From Chitinophagaceae bacterium (lineage in GTDB: Bacteria > Bacteroidota > Bacteroidia > Chitinophagales > Chitinophagaceae): DNA of 35,045 nt. Within the stretch, counting starts at the first letter, position 1. The number at the start of each line of letters is the position of its first letter. Both the position numbers and the translations under genes were made by a program. This document shows positions 9,701 to 18,855 of this stretch, piece after piece. The notes beneath the pieces were generated by a model. That model worked only from the letters and a program-made list of their open reading frames with translations, was not told where the DNA came from and did not search any database. The stretch spans positions 1-35,045 of the forward strand of contig CANCPA010000028.1 of NCBI GenBank assembly GCA_947379895.1, read 5' to 3'.

Positions 9701-12142
9701 ATGAAAGACAATCAAGCAATGACAATTCCCCATAATATTTTAGCATACTATCAAAAATTGGAAGAGGAACATAATAGGAATATTCAAATATATCAATCTT
9801 TATTTGATCAAAATCCAGAAGCAGTTTTTTCTCTTAATTTAGAAGGAAATTTTACTAGTGCTAATAGGATAATGGCAAAAAAAGCTGAATATCCAATTGA
9901 AGAAATATTAAAATTAAATATTGAACATTTTGTCATTGAAGAAGATCTTGAACGTACATATACTTTTTTTGAAGAAGCCAAAAATGGGGGAGTACCCGAA
10001 TTCGAAATTAAAGTTCGTTGTGCAAGTGGCCACGTTTTAGATGTTTTTATAAAAGTATTGCCAATTTATGTTGATGGCAAAATTGTGGGTGTCTATTGTA
10101 TTGCAACAGATATTACTCAAAAATTAATTAAAGAACAAGAAGTAAAAGAGTTACTTGAAAGTCTTGCTAAAGCTTATGTAGAAAAAGATAATATACTAGA
10201 AAGTATTACTGAAGGCTTTTTTGCAATAGATAGTGCTTGGAATTTTGTTTATTGTAATAGAGTACTAGAACGGATTTGGGGGATCGAGAAAAAGCAAATT
10301 ATAGGAAGGAACTTTTGGGATTTAATAGATTTAGCAAATGCACCGTTGATTTTAATGGAATTTAAGAAGGCATTTGAAAAGAAAGTTAGGGTAAACTTTG
10401 AAATGTATTATCCAATTTTAAACGTGTGGCTTGATATTACTGCTTATCCTAATGACAAAGGCTTATCAAGTATTGTAAAAGTTATAAATGAAGAAAAAAG
10501 AGTTGAAAGGCTCTTTTTGTTAGAAAAGGAAGCTTTAGAGAAAAATACCAAATTGAATTCTACAGCTGAAAGTATTGTTGAGATCTTGATTGATGGATTG
10601 CAAAAAATTCATCCAGATATGATTTGTAGCCTTCTTCATGTTCGAAATAATGCACTTTATAACTGGTATGCTCCTAGATTGCCAAAAGAATACTGTGCTA
10701 TTATTGAAGGCTTTCCTATTGGAATAAATCAAGGCTCCTGTGGAACTGCTGCTTTTTTAAAAGAAGTTATAATCGTTGATGATATAAGTCAAAGTTCAAT
10801 TTGGGAAAAATACAAACAAATTGCTGCGAGTTATGGATTTAAAGCATGCTGGTCTTTACCATTACTAACAAAAGATCAGGAAGTATTTGCAACCTTTGGT
10901 ATTTATTATAAAAACGTAAAGAAGCCTTCATTGGCAGAGTTGAATAGTGTTGAAAAAGTAAGAAACTTGCTTACTAATATTATTCTTAATAAACAGGCTG
11001 AAGAACAAATTAGAATAAGTAAGGAGCGTTATGATATTGTAGCAATGGCAACAAATGATGCTATTTGGGATTGTGATTTGAAAACTCGAGAAGTTATTTG
11101 GAATAATGGGATTACTTCTATTTTTGGGTTTACAAAAGATTCAGTCGAAAATACAATCGAATGGGGATGGCAAAAAGTTCATCCCGAAGATAAAGAAAGA
11201 GTTTTAGGAAAGCTTATTGAACACATAGAAGGAGTGGGAAATACTTTCAGTGATGAATTTAGGTGCGTTTGTGCTGACGGAACATATAAGTATGTACAAA
11301 ATAAAGTCTTTATATTAAGTGATAAATCAATAAATAAAGCAATTCGATTGATTGGCGCTTTACAAGATGTTACGGAGCAAAAGAATACTGAACTTCAATT
11401 AAGAGAACTAAATAAAACATTAAATGAAAGGGCTGAACAATTAGCGACCTCTAATACAGAATTGGAACGGTTTGCTTATGTTGCTTCACATGATTTACAG
11501 GAACCATTAAGAACGATAACAAGCTTTTTACAATTATTCAAAAGAAAATATGCAGGTGTTATTGATGCTACAGCTGACAATTACATCACATTCGCTGTTG
11601 ATGGTGCAGAAAGAATGAAGCAACTTATTATGGATATGCTTGAATATTCAAGAGTAAATACTCAACTAAAGTTGAATGAAGAAGTAGATATGCAACAAGT
11701 TGTAAATGATGTAATTTTTAACTATTCAAGTAAAATCCGACTTACAGATGCTAAAATTGAAATAGCAAACGTCTTGCCCAAAATTTATGCGGTGAGAACA
11801 CAAATGTTACAATTATTTCAAAATATTATTGGAAATGCAATTAAATACCAAAAGCCAGGTGAAGCACCTAAAATAATTATAAATTTTAAAGAACATCTAC
11901 ATGAATGGGAGTTCATCGTAAAGGACGAAGGAATTGGTATTGAAGAAAAGTTTTACGATAAAATATTTATAATTTTTCAAAGACTTCATACTAAATCGCA
12001 ATTTTCAGGAACAGGAATAGGATTAGCAATATGTAAGAAAATAATTGAAAAACATCATGGTAAAATATGGGTTTTATCGGAATTAGGAAAAGGAAGTACT
12101 TTTTATTTTACAATACCAAAGAAACCTGAATCTGATATATAA
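9701..12142 (+). CDS. Sensor histidine kinase, PAS-PAS-GAF-PAS-HisKA-HATPase
   Basis: This 813-aa kinase lacks transmembrane helices and signal peptide, so it is probably cytoplasmic. Domains in order: PAS (about 28-145), PAS (about 155-270), GAF (about 290-430, with the GSCGTAAF and SLPLL core), a PAS_3-type domain (about 440-560), and a HisKA dimerisation domain. The phospho-accepting histidine is H597 in YVASHDLQEPLR. The HATPase domain has N-box GNAIKYQ, G1 DEGIGI and G2 GTGIGLAICKKI. The ASHDLQEPLR H-box is that of phytochrome-like and related PAS kinases, but no chromophore cysteine or PHY domain is recognisable. It should autophosphorylate in response to a small-molecule or redox signal. 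The stand-alone receiver and receiver-kinase encoded next are the obvious partners. Confidence 0.93.
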   Translation: MKDNQAMTIPHNILAYYQKLEEEHNRNIQIYQSLFDQNPEAVFSLNLEGNFTSANRIMAKKAEYPIEEILKLNIEHFVIEEDLERTYTFFEEAKNGGVPEFEIKVRCASGHVLDVFIKVLPIYVDGKIVGVYCIATDITQKLIKEQEVKELLESLAKAYVEKDNILESITEGFFAIDSAWNFVYCNRVLERIWGIEKKQIIGRNFWDLIDLANAPLILMEFKKAFEKKVRVNFEMYYPILNVWLDITAYPNDKGLSSIVKVINEEKRVERLFLLEKEALEKNTKLNSTAESIVEILIDGLQKIHPDMICSLLHVRNNALYNWYAPRLPKEYCAIIEGFPIGINQGSCGTAAFLKEVIIVDDISQSSIWEKYKQIAASYGFKACWSLPLLTKDQEVFATFGIYYKNVKKPSLAELNSVEKVRNLLTNIILNKQAEEQIRISKERYDIVAMATNDAIWDCDLKTREVIWNNGITSIFGFTKDSVENTIEWGWQKVHPEDKERVLGKLIEHIEGVGNTFSDEFRCVCADGTYKYVQNKVFILSDKSINKAIRLIGALQDVTEQKNTELQLRELNKTLNERAEQLATSNTELERFAYVASHDLQEPLRTITSFLQLFKRKYAGVIDATADNYITFAVDGAERMKQLIMDMLEYSRVNTQLKLNEEVDMQQVVNDVIFNYSSKIRLTDAKIEIANVLPKIYAVRTQMLQLFQNIIGNAIKYQKPGEAPKIIINFKEHLHEWEFIVKDEGIGIEEKFYDKIFIIFQRLHTKSQFSGTGIGLAICKKIIEKHHGKIWVLSELGKGSTFYFTIPKKPESDI

Positions 12143-12238
12143 ATATGTTATATTTTTATTGCATCAAATTGTAATTTTATTTATGGTTATGGAACTTGAG
12201 TTTCAACTTAATCAGTCAACATAAATTTAGTGAATACC

Positions 12239-12685
12239 ATGAAAAATTTAAAGTCAAGGAATGCTATAAATATATTACTTGTAGAGGACAATGAAGGCGA
12301 CATTATTTTAACACTTGAAGCTTTATCAGAAGTTGGGCTAGATAAATATGTGTCAGTAGTAAAAGATGGAGAACAAGCAATGATTTACTTAAAAAAAAGC
12401 ATCGCAGACTCTACTAATAATTTCCCAAACATGATATTACTAGATATTAATCTTCCAAAAGTGGATGGAAAGCAAGTGCTATCTTATATTAAATCAACTG
12501 ATGAGCTAAAGCACATACCTGTAATAATGCTTACAACGTCAAATGCTCAAAATGATATCAATGAATCATACTCAAATTACGCTAATTGTTATATAACTAA
12601 ACCTGTTGATTTAGAAACTTTTTTTGGTCTTATTCAATGTATTCAAACTCATTGGATCGACGTTGTAAAACTTCCTACAAACTAA
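12239..12685 (+). CDS. Stand-alone receiver protein (Rcp1-like response regulator)
   Basis: About 148 residues form a single receiver domain with no output domain: LLVEDNEGDI with the acidic pair, LLDINLPKVDG with the phospho-acceptor Asp, MLTTS (conserved Thr/Ser) and ITKPVD (conserved Lys). The EDNEGD start is typical of Rcp1-like regulators paired with phytochrome-type PAS/GAF kinases, as here, where it follows such a kinase by about 96 bp. I place the start at the ATG at 12239, nine bases downstream of an in-frame GTG at 12230, because the family normally begins just before the first beta strand. It probably works as a phosphate shuttle or diffusible messenger between the kinases on either side. 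Confidence 0.9.
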   Translation: MKNLKSRNAINILLVEDNEGDIILTLEALSEVGLDKYVSVVKDGEQAMIYLKKSIADSTNNFPNMILLDINLPKVDGKQVLSYIKSTDELKHIPVIMLTTSNAQNDINESYSNYANCYITKPVDLETFFGLIQCIQTHWIDVVKLPTN

Positions 12686-12718
12686 AAAATTTAATAGCAA
12701 GTATATAAATAAAAAAAT

Positions 12719-14152
12719 ATGAACGAAACATCCCCATTAGATATTCTTGTTATTGAAGATAATGAAATTCATTTATATCTATTAGATCAGTATTTAACAT
12801 TTTCATCACTAAATATTGGCACTGTTCATCGAGCTTCTTCTATAAGTAATGCTATGGAACTGCTTGAAATACATAAACCCAATATTATATTTCTAGATTT
12901 ATTTTTACCAGATAGTGATGGACTTGAGTCGTATAGCATTATTCAATCAAAAATAAAGACTGCAGCAATTATAGTAATTTCAAGTCTTTCCGATATTAAC
13001 ATTACACTTGAAGCACTTGCTTTAGGTGCTGAAGATTATTTGGTTAAAGGAGAATTTGATGAAAGGATATTAGAGAAGTCTGTTAGATACAGTCTCGAAA
13101 GAAAGAAGTCTGAACTTCAGCTTCAAGCCTCTGAGGCAAAGTATAAACAAATTTTCTATAACAATCCTTCTCCAATGTATATTTATGATATTGAAACTTT
13201 AAAAATTTTAGAATGTAATGATGCTGCTGTAAAAAAATATCAATATACAAGAGATGAATTTGCTTCATTAACTATAAAAGATCTACTTCCAATTGAGAGA
13301 AAAAATGCACTTTTATTTAATGATGTAGATGAAAACCATGATTGGGTATCTACGCCTTTATCTCAAACAAAAAAGAATGGAGATGTCCTACTTGTAGAGA
13401 TGTCTTTTAATGATATAGAAATGAATGGTAAAAATGTGCGTCAGGTACAAATTAATGATATTACAGAAAAGATAAAGTTGCAGGAAGCATTAGATACTCA
13501 ACAGGAAGAAAAACAACGTTCCATCACAGCAGCTACTATAAATGCACAAGAAACAGAAAGAGCAGAGCTTGGAAGAGAGTTACATGACAATATCAATCAA
13601 ATTTTAGTTACAGCACTTTTATTTTTAGATAATGTTATTGTTTCCCAAAAGATGGATTTTGAAAAACTCAAGTATATTAAAGAAATAATAGCAGAATCAA
13701 TAAAAGAAATTAGAAAATTAACGAAGGGGCTTGTTCCTCCTTCTTTAGATAATATTGGACTGATACCTGCATTAGATGGCATATTAAGCAACATAAAGTC
13801 TTTGGAAAATATTAATATTAGTACTTCATTCGACGAATATTCTGAAGATATGATTTCAGAAGAATTAAAGTTGATGATTTATCGTATTGCACAAGAACAA
13901 CTAAACAATATAGTAAAACATTCTGAAGCTTCGCTAGTTAATATTGCTTTATATAGAAAAGAAGGTAACCTTGAATTGCAAATTAAAGATAATGGCAAAG
14001 GCTATGATTTAACTTCCGAAAGAAATGGAGTTGGCTTACAAAATATTAAAACAAGGGCAGCTTTGCATCATGGAGAGGTGTCTATATCGTCAAGTCCAAA
14101 TAATGGATTTGAATTAATTGTGGACTTTCCATTATCTGTATCCAATAATTAA
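12719..14152 (+). CDS. Receiver-PAS-histidine kinase (HisKA_3 / NarX-type catalytic core)
   Basis: The 477-aa protein starts with a receiver domain (1-125; E13/D14, phospho-acceptor D60 in FLDLFLP, SS at about 82 and K at about 107 in VKGE). A PAS domain follows (about 140-255, YKQIFYNNPSPMYIYD start), then a short coiled linker. The HisKA_3 dimerisation domain has the histidine H289 directly followed by Asp (RELHDNINQIL), and the HATPase has N-box EQLNNIVKHSEA, G1 DNGKGYDL and G2 GVGLQNIKTRA. This kinase class usually phosphorylates LuxR/NarL-type regulators, but none is encoded nearby. The N-terminal receiver suggests it is itself controlled by phosphorylation, plausibly from the upstream kinase. 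It lies 33 bp after the stand-alone receiver and is presumably co-transcribed with it. Confidence 0.92.
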   Translation: MNETSPLDILVIEDNEIHLYLLDQYLTFSSLNIGTVHRASSISNAMELLEIHKPNIIFLDLFLPDSDGLESYSIIQSKIKTAAIIVISSLSDINITLEALALGAEDYLVKGEFDERILEKSVRYSLERKKSELQLQASEAKYKQIFYNNPSPMYIYDIETLKILECNDAAVKKYQYTRDEFASLTIKDLLPIERKNALLFNDVDENHDWVSTPLSQTKKNGDVLLVEMSFNDIEMNGKNVRQVQINDITEKIKLQEALDTQQEEKQRSITAATINAQETERAELGRELHDNINQILVTALLFLDNVIVSQKMDFEKLKYIKEIIAESIKEIRKLTKGLVPPSLDNIGLIPALDGILSNIKSLENINISTSFDEYSEDMISEELKLMIYRIAQEQLNNIVKHSEASLVNIALYRKEGNLELQIKDNGKGYDLTSERNGVGLQNIKTRAALHHGEVSISSSPNNGFELIVDFPLSVSNN

Positions 14153-14193
14153 TTTTTTTATTGTTGGATACGATATATTGACAAATATGACGA

Positions 14194-14529
14194 CTATTTT
14201 GTAGTCTTTTTCCTATCATATTGACAACATTCATCTAACTTTTGATAGGCTACTGTTGATGCAGTGGCATCCTGTGTATCATAACCTTCAGCTGCAATGC
14301 TGTTCTGTATTTTTTTGGAGTTTGTCTTTTTTGAATCATAAGTTACAGACAGTATCTTCGTATCTACATTCCATTTTGCATCTTCAGCTCCCGCAGCTTT
14401 TGCAGCTTTTTGTATATGGCTTCTACATTGAGAACAATTCCCATATACTTTTATTGATTCTGTTTTATTTTGGGCATTTAAAGTGTTTCCAACCAATAAT
14501 AATGAAAGTGCTAAAACTATATTTTTCAT
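14194..14529 (-). CDS. Exported heavy-metal-associated (HMA) domain protein
   Basis: This 111-aa protein has a signal peptide (about 1-19, cleavage near NTLNAQ). A ferredoxin-like HMA fold follows: KVYGNCSQCRSHIQKAAKAA carries the CxxC metal-binding pair C32 and C35, and the second half (LSVTYDSKKTNSKKIQNSIAAEGYDT) matches the usual beta-alpha-beta end. A second cysteine pair lies near the C-terminus (DECCQYD). Such proteins bind Cu(I) or similar soft metals. With a signal peptide it should act in the periplasm or on the surface, as a metal chaperone or scavenger. It lies just downstream of, and facing, the signalling operon, and no P-type ATPase or efflux pump is adjacent. Confidence 0.88.
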   Translation of the reverse strand: MKNIVLALSLLLVGNTLNAQNKTESIKVYGNCSQCRSHIQKAAKAAGAEDAKWNVDTKILSVTYDSKKTNSKKIQNSIAAEGYDTQDATASTVAYQKLDECCQYDRKKTTK

Positions 14530-14577
14530 AACTAAAATTTATATCTTGTATTATCAATTCTAAAACGCTATTATTAA

Positions 14578-15483
14578 TTATAAACTTTCTAAAGATGAAA
14601 CAACTCCTACTGTTCTTAATAAGATTTGTAGTTCTAATCTAATAGATAAATGATTTATGTAAAATAAATCATATTCCAATTTTTCGAGTGTTTCTTCAGG
14701 TGTCGCTGTTGGATTATTTACTTGAGCCCACCCTGTAATTCCAGGCTTAATAATATGCCTAAGTTTATAGAAGTTATTTTGATCTGCAAATTTGTCAACA
14801 ATATCAGCTCTCTCGGGCCTTGGACCAATCAAACTCATATCACCTTTTAATACATTCCAAAGTTGAGGAAGTTCATCAATTTTAGTTTTCCTGAAAAACT
14901 TTCCTAACTTAGTTATTCTTTTATCTCCCTTTACAGTATGTTCTTGGTAGCCATCAGGATTAAATACCATCGTTCTAATCTTAAAAAGAGTAAAAATCTT
15001 TCCATTTAAACCTACTCTCTCCTGAGTGAAAATAGCAGGTCCTTTTGAAGATAGCTTTGTAATTATTGACGCAACAAAAATTATCGGTAATAATAATGGT
15101 AATAATAAAAAAGCTAAAACCCAATCCATTAATCTTTTTATGAATAATATTTTGGTTGAAGGTAAATCGACCATTGAATATACATCCATTTCGCTGACCT
15201 CAGCATGTACCATTGGGCAGCAAAATGTGGTTTTCTCGTAAAATTCAACAATGTTTATTATTTTCTTAGTAGGTATATCATAAAACTGAGATAAGCTCAA
15301 AAATTGATTTAATATTTTCTCACCAACCCATTTATCTATTACTACATAATCATAATAGTTTTTCTTTAAATATTTTATCAATTTGATATCAACGGGACCG
15401 CTCCAGAAATTGTATGAATAACTTTTATTAAATAATGGTTTTCTAATTAATTGTTTAGCTAAGTTATCAGGGTTAACTATCAA
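14578..15483 (-). CDS. Sugar transferase (polyprenyl-phosphate hexose-1-P transferase), short form
   Basis: The C-terminal 190 residues are a bacterial sugar transferase domain: hydrophobic segment KRLMDWVLAFLLLPLLLPIIFVA, then GPAIFTQERVGLNGK, FKIRTM, KTKIDELPQLWNVLKGDMSLIGPRPE and RHIIKPGITGWAQVN. These enzymes move hexose-1-phosphate from a nucleotide sugar to undecaprenyl phosphate, starting polysaccharide assembly at the inner membrane. Relatives such as WcaJ have four N-terminal helices and a Rossmann-like domain; here only part of the Rossmann-like region (LIVNPDNLAKQL) is present. The indicated start is a TTG. The frame stays open upstream to a TGA at 15619-15621 and reads like protein (for example NNLRTIIYEGSWYGKKK), but it contains no ATG. 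The true start may therefore be a CTG near 15600 or an ATT near 15609. Confidence 0.85.
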   Translation of the reverse strand: MIVNPDNLAKQLIRKPLFNKSYSYNFWSGPVDIKLIKYLKKNYYDYVVIDKWVGEKILNQFLSLSQFYDIPTKKIINIVEFYEKTTFCCPMVHAEVSEMDVYSMVDLPSTKILFIKRLMDWVLAFLLLPLLLPIIFVASIITKLSSKGPAIFTQERVGLNGKIFTLFKIRTMVFNPDGYQEHTVKGDKRITKLGKFFRKTKIDELPQLWNVLKGDMSLIGPRPERADIVDKFADQNNFYKLRHIIKPGITGWAQVNNPTATPEETLEKLEYDLFYINHLSIRLELQILLRTVGVVSSLESL

Positions 15484-15828
15484 GCAGTTCTTCTTGTTAG
15501 AATCAGTTATTCGAGCCTTCTTCTTGCCATACCAACTTCCTTCGTAAATAATGGTACGAAGATTATTTAAGTTGTTATTAGTCTTTTTTAACGTTTCCAG
15601 AGCAAAAATTTTTAGTGGTCAAAAGTATGTATATTAAGCCATATTCAAACTGAAAAGGTGTTATAAGTCATTATATCTGACAAATATCTTTTCAACTTTA
15701 CTGTAATTCTAATTCTATCCCATAATTTTTTACTTTATGTTAGTAGATAAATGATAGTTGTTTAATGCTGCCTGACAAAATCAAAATAATTAAATATTGT
15801 ATTACTCTTAAACAAAATATCTTACCTT
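15484..15828. other. Gap between sugar transferase and purC
   Basis: The first 135 bases are the upstream open extension of the sugar transferase frame described in that entry. The rest (about 15622-15828) is AT-rich with stops in all frames. I see no hairpin with a T-run behind purC and no recognisable promoter element, so the gap holds at most the sugar transferase start region and a purC 3' end. Confidence 0.5.
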
Positions 15829-16743
15829 TTATAATTGACTTAAAACAAGTTCATATGTTTCTTTTTCTGAAAGAGTAATAGGTGAAAACTTTTCGCCTAT
15901 TACTCTTTCAAATAATTCAATGTATCTATTGCTAATTGTATCAATCCATTCGTTACTCATTTCTGGAATTTCTTGTCCCTCTTTTCCCATAAAGTCATTC
16001 GCAATCAACCACTCTCTCACAAATTCCTTGCTCAACTGTTTTTGCCTTTCTCCCTTAAATTGTCTTTCTTCAAATCCCTCGGAATAAAAATAACGAGAAC
16101 TATCAGGTGTGTGAATTTCGTCCATTAAATAAATAGTATCTCCAATTTTACCAAATTCATACTTTGTATCTGCTAAAATGAGTCCTCTCTCTGCAGCTAA
16201 TTGTTTTCCTTTTTCAAATAATGATAATGAATAGTTAGCCAAAATATCCCATTCTGATTTTGTGGCTAAACCTTGTTTTATTATTTCGTCCTTACTAATA
16301 TCTTCATCATGCCCTTTCGCTGCTTTAGTAGTAGGTGTAATTATTGGTGAAGGGAAAAAATCATTTTCCTTCAGTCCTATAGGCATTTCAACTCCACACA
16401 ATGTGTATTTTCCCCTTGAGTATGTTCTCCATGAATGGCCTGTCAAGTTCCCCCTTACAACCATTTCTATTTTAAAAGGATTACATTTTTTACCAATTGA
16501 AACATTGGGTGCAGGAGTATTTATCAACCAATTGGGACAAATATTCTTAGTCTGATTAAGCATAAAAGCTGCAATCTGATTTAGAACCTGACCTTTAAAA
16601 GGAATTGTTTTAGGAAGAATAACATCAAAAGCAGAAATTCTGTCACTAGCAATCATCACCAAAACATCATTGTTAATAGTGTACACATCTCTAACTTTTC
16701 CGCTGTAAAAAGAAGTTTGATGAGGGAACGATTGTATTGCCAT
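15829..16743 (-). CDS. purC: Phosphoribosylaminoimidazole-succinocarboxamide synthase (SAICAR synthetase)
   Basis: This enzyme joins CAIR and aspartate using ATP to form SAICAR, a late step of de novo purine synthesis in the cytoplasm. The 304 residues carry the family blocks GKVRDVY near the N-terminus (glycine-rich nucleotide site), [38 protein letters not shown] and [10 protein letters not shown], the last being the best known signature. Length matches the longer bacterial/yeast-type form (about 300 residues) rather than the 240-residue E. coli form. The gene stands alone on the minus strand with about 250 bp on each side. Two other purine-related genes, purU and hpt, lie within the next 5 kb. 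Confidence 0.96.
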   Translation of the reverse strand: MAIQSFPHQTSFYSGKVRDVYTINNDVLVMIASDRISAFDVILPKTIPFKGQVLNQIAAFMLNQTKNICPNWLINTPAPNVSIGKKCNPFKIEMVVRGNLTGHSWRTYSRGKYTLCGVEMPIGLKENDFFPSPIITPTTKAAKGHDEDISKDEIIKQGLATKSEWDILANYSLSLFEKGKQLAAERGLILADTKYEFGKIGDTIYLMDEIHTPDSSRYFYSEGFEERQFKGERQKQLSKEFVREWLIANDFMGKEGQEIPEMSNEWIDTISNRYIELFERVIGEKFSPITLSEKETYELVLSQL

Positions 16744-16990
16744 CCCACAAAAGTAATGTTACATAATTAGTTAAAAAAACTATAACGATTTTTTTTTCTA
16801 AATTCACTCAGATAAAGGAATATTTTAACAGTAATAAACGTAAAAAAAAATGCCAAATTCTACTTTTATAAGCATTTAATGAATTTAAAGGATGCTAATT
16901 CAATAATTCAACTAATGCTTCAAGCTATTTATATATTCAAAAAGCAATCACATATAAATTCAAATGTCAAATTCAATTTTTGTAAATTTA

Positions 16991-17563
16991 TCAATCACTC
17001 TTTTTCTCCTCCTCTTCAATAAATGACTCAAAATGACTGTATTTTATAAATTGATTAAAGTTTTCAGTAATACCGGGGGTAACATTGTAAAGGGATAGTT
17101 GACTCTTATCTATTTGACCATTTATCAATCTTGTGATGTAATCTTTGAATGAAAGATTTTCAAGCTCAAGCAAATAAGCAATTTCTAGATATTCTTTATA
17201 ATTAAACAATTGAAAATTTGTGTACGATTGTTCATTATGTATTGGAGATGTCTCAAATTTTTTGTAATCATTAGTACCATGATGATCAATTAGAAAAGGA
17301 ACTATTTCATTATTATCAATGTAAAATCCTACAGTAAATGAGTACTTATGGCCTTCAAAAATTGAGGTAGCTCCTACAATATGATTTACTTTTTTAAAGA
17401 AGTATTCATCATAAGCACTGCTTTCTTTTCCGTTAGATAATTGAGTAGATTGTCCTTTTGAATAAAAGACTACAAATAAATCAATTGCAGGAATGGTATA
17501 TTCTACTGTTAGGTCCACTTTGACATTCTTCTGATTTTCCAAATCAAACAAATAAATATGCAT
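16991..17563 (-). CDS. Hypothetical protein, 190 aa
   Basis: I do not recognise this protein. It has no signal peptide and no membrane helix. The N-terminal 100 residues look beta-rich with alternating hydrophobics (MHIYLFDLENQKNVKVDLTV, IDLFVVFYS, YSFTVGFYIDNNEIVPFLIDHHG). The second half is more helical and ends in an acidic/basic tail (FIEEEEKKSD). Codon use matches its neighbours and the frame is clean, so it is probably real. It sits between purC and purU on the same strand, but with 220-250 bp gaps, so co-transcription is doubtful. No function is offered. Confidence 0.7.
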   Translation of the reverse strand: MHIYLFDLENQKNVKVDLTVEYTIPAIDLFVVFYSKGQSTQLSNGKESSAYDEYFFKKVNHIVGATSIFEGHKYSFTVGFYIDNNEIVPFLIDHHGTNDYKKFETSPIHNEQSYTNFQLFNYKEYLEIAYLLELENLSFKDYITRLINGQIDKSQLSLYNVTPGITENFNQFIKYSHFESFIEEEEKKSD

Positions 17564-17782
17564 ATTGAGTTATTATTTTATTAATGAGACAACTTTTTTA
17601 ACTACTCAGAAATTATTAGCAAAGGAATACAAAACCCTATTTTGATTAACACAAGTAATTTTTATTAACTATTATTCATTTCTAAATAATTTGTTAGCAT
17701 ACATTGTGTTACATTTTTATACCTTCTAAAGCTGCTATGTTGTAATGACTTCTTTATTTTAATGGTAATCAAAGCCATTGTT

Positions 17783-18610
17783 TTATTCAAAAACTACTGT
17801 TTTATTTTGATGTACTAAAACCTTATCATCAAAAACAAGTTGTAAAGCCTTTGCTAAAACTGATGTTTCTATTTCCTTTCCAGATTTAACCATGTCAGCA
17901 GTTGTAAAAGAATGATTAACAGAAATTATTTGCTGTGCAATAATTGGCCCTTCATCTAATTGGTTAGTAACAAAATGTGCAGTAGCTCCTATTAGTTTAA
18001 CCCCCCTTTCATATGCTTGCCGATAAGGATTGGCACCGATAAATGCAGGAAGAAATGAATGATGAATGTTAATTAGTCTCAAAGGATATCTTTCAACAAA
18101 AGTAGGAGACAATATTCGCATGAATTTAGCTAAAACAATATAGTCGGGAGTATATAGATTAATTTTTGCTATTAATTCAATTTCAAAATCATCTTTCGCC
18201 TTTCCTTCGTGGCTTATTAAATGAAAAGGCATATCAAACCTGTTGCAAATATCCTGTAATGTAGAATGATTTCCGATAACAGCTAATACAGTTGCTCCTA
18301 GAGTATTAAAATGGTTTCTGATTAATAAATCACTCAAACAATGATATTCTTTAGTAACTAAAACAACTACTTTTTTTAATGGATTTGGATTTACAATTAC
18401 TTCTGCATCAGTAGGAAGAACTTCCTTAAGTTGCTTTTCTAGAATTGTTGCATCTACATTTTTACTTATTTCTACTCTTGCAAAAAAGCGATTCTGAACA
18501 GTATCAACATGTTCTCTCATCGAAACTATATTCAACTCTTGATTTTGTAAGAGCATTGCAATTGTTGCTACTAAACCAACTTTATCTGCACATTGAATAA
18601 CTATGACCAT
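17783..18610 (-). CDS. purU: Formyltetrahydrofolate deformylase
   Basis: PurU hydrolyses 10-formyl-tetrahydrofolate to formate and tetrahydrofolate, balancing one-carbon pools and supplying formate for PurT-type purine synthesis. The 275 residues show an N-terminal ACT regulatory domain (about 1-75: IQCADKVGLVATIAMLL, NIVSMREHVD) and a formyltransferase fold. Its blocks are LVTKEYHCLSDLL, VIGNHSTL, FMRILSPTFVERYPLRLINIHHSFLPAF with the catalytic Asn-His region, GATAHFVTNQLDEGPIIAQ with the catalytic Asp, and a C-terminal LAKALQLVFDDKVLVHQNKTVVF typical of PurU. The start ATG at 18610 sits directly before the ACT domain. The divergent O-methyltransferase begins 245 bp away. Confidence 0.95.
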   Translation of the reverse strand: MVIVIQCADKVGLVATIAMLLQNQELNIVSMREHVDTVQNRFFARVEISKNVDATILEKQLKEVLPTDAEVIVNPNPLKKVVVLVTKEYHCLSDLLIRNHFNTLGATVLAVIGNHSTLQDICNRFDMPFHLISHEGKAKDDFEIELIAKINLYTPDYIVLAKFMRILSPTFVERYPLRLINIHHSFLPAFIGANPYRQAYERGVKLIGATAHFVTNQLDEGPIIAQQIISVNHSFTTADMVKSGKEIETSVLAKALQLVFDDKVLVHQNKTVVFE

Positions 18611-18855
18611 CTTATTTATATTTTAACCTTTAATAAATTATTGCTTATTCAATCACCATTCTTTAAAATTTCTAATTTTCGGTTCTCAAAAATAGTGGCG
18701 CAAAAGTATAGGTGTGAACTTTAGATTGTGATAGTTTTTTTTCAAAACTTAAATTTTGTGAATCTGTCTTGAATATTTTCTTTAATATTTGCAATTCGAA
18801 AATTTGAAATACTTTTTTTGCCTCTTAATGCTTTGAATCAATTTTATTATCATTT

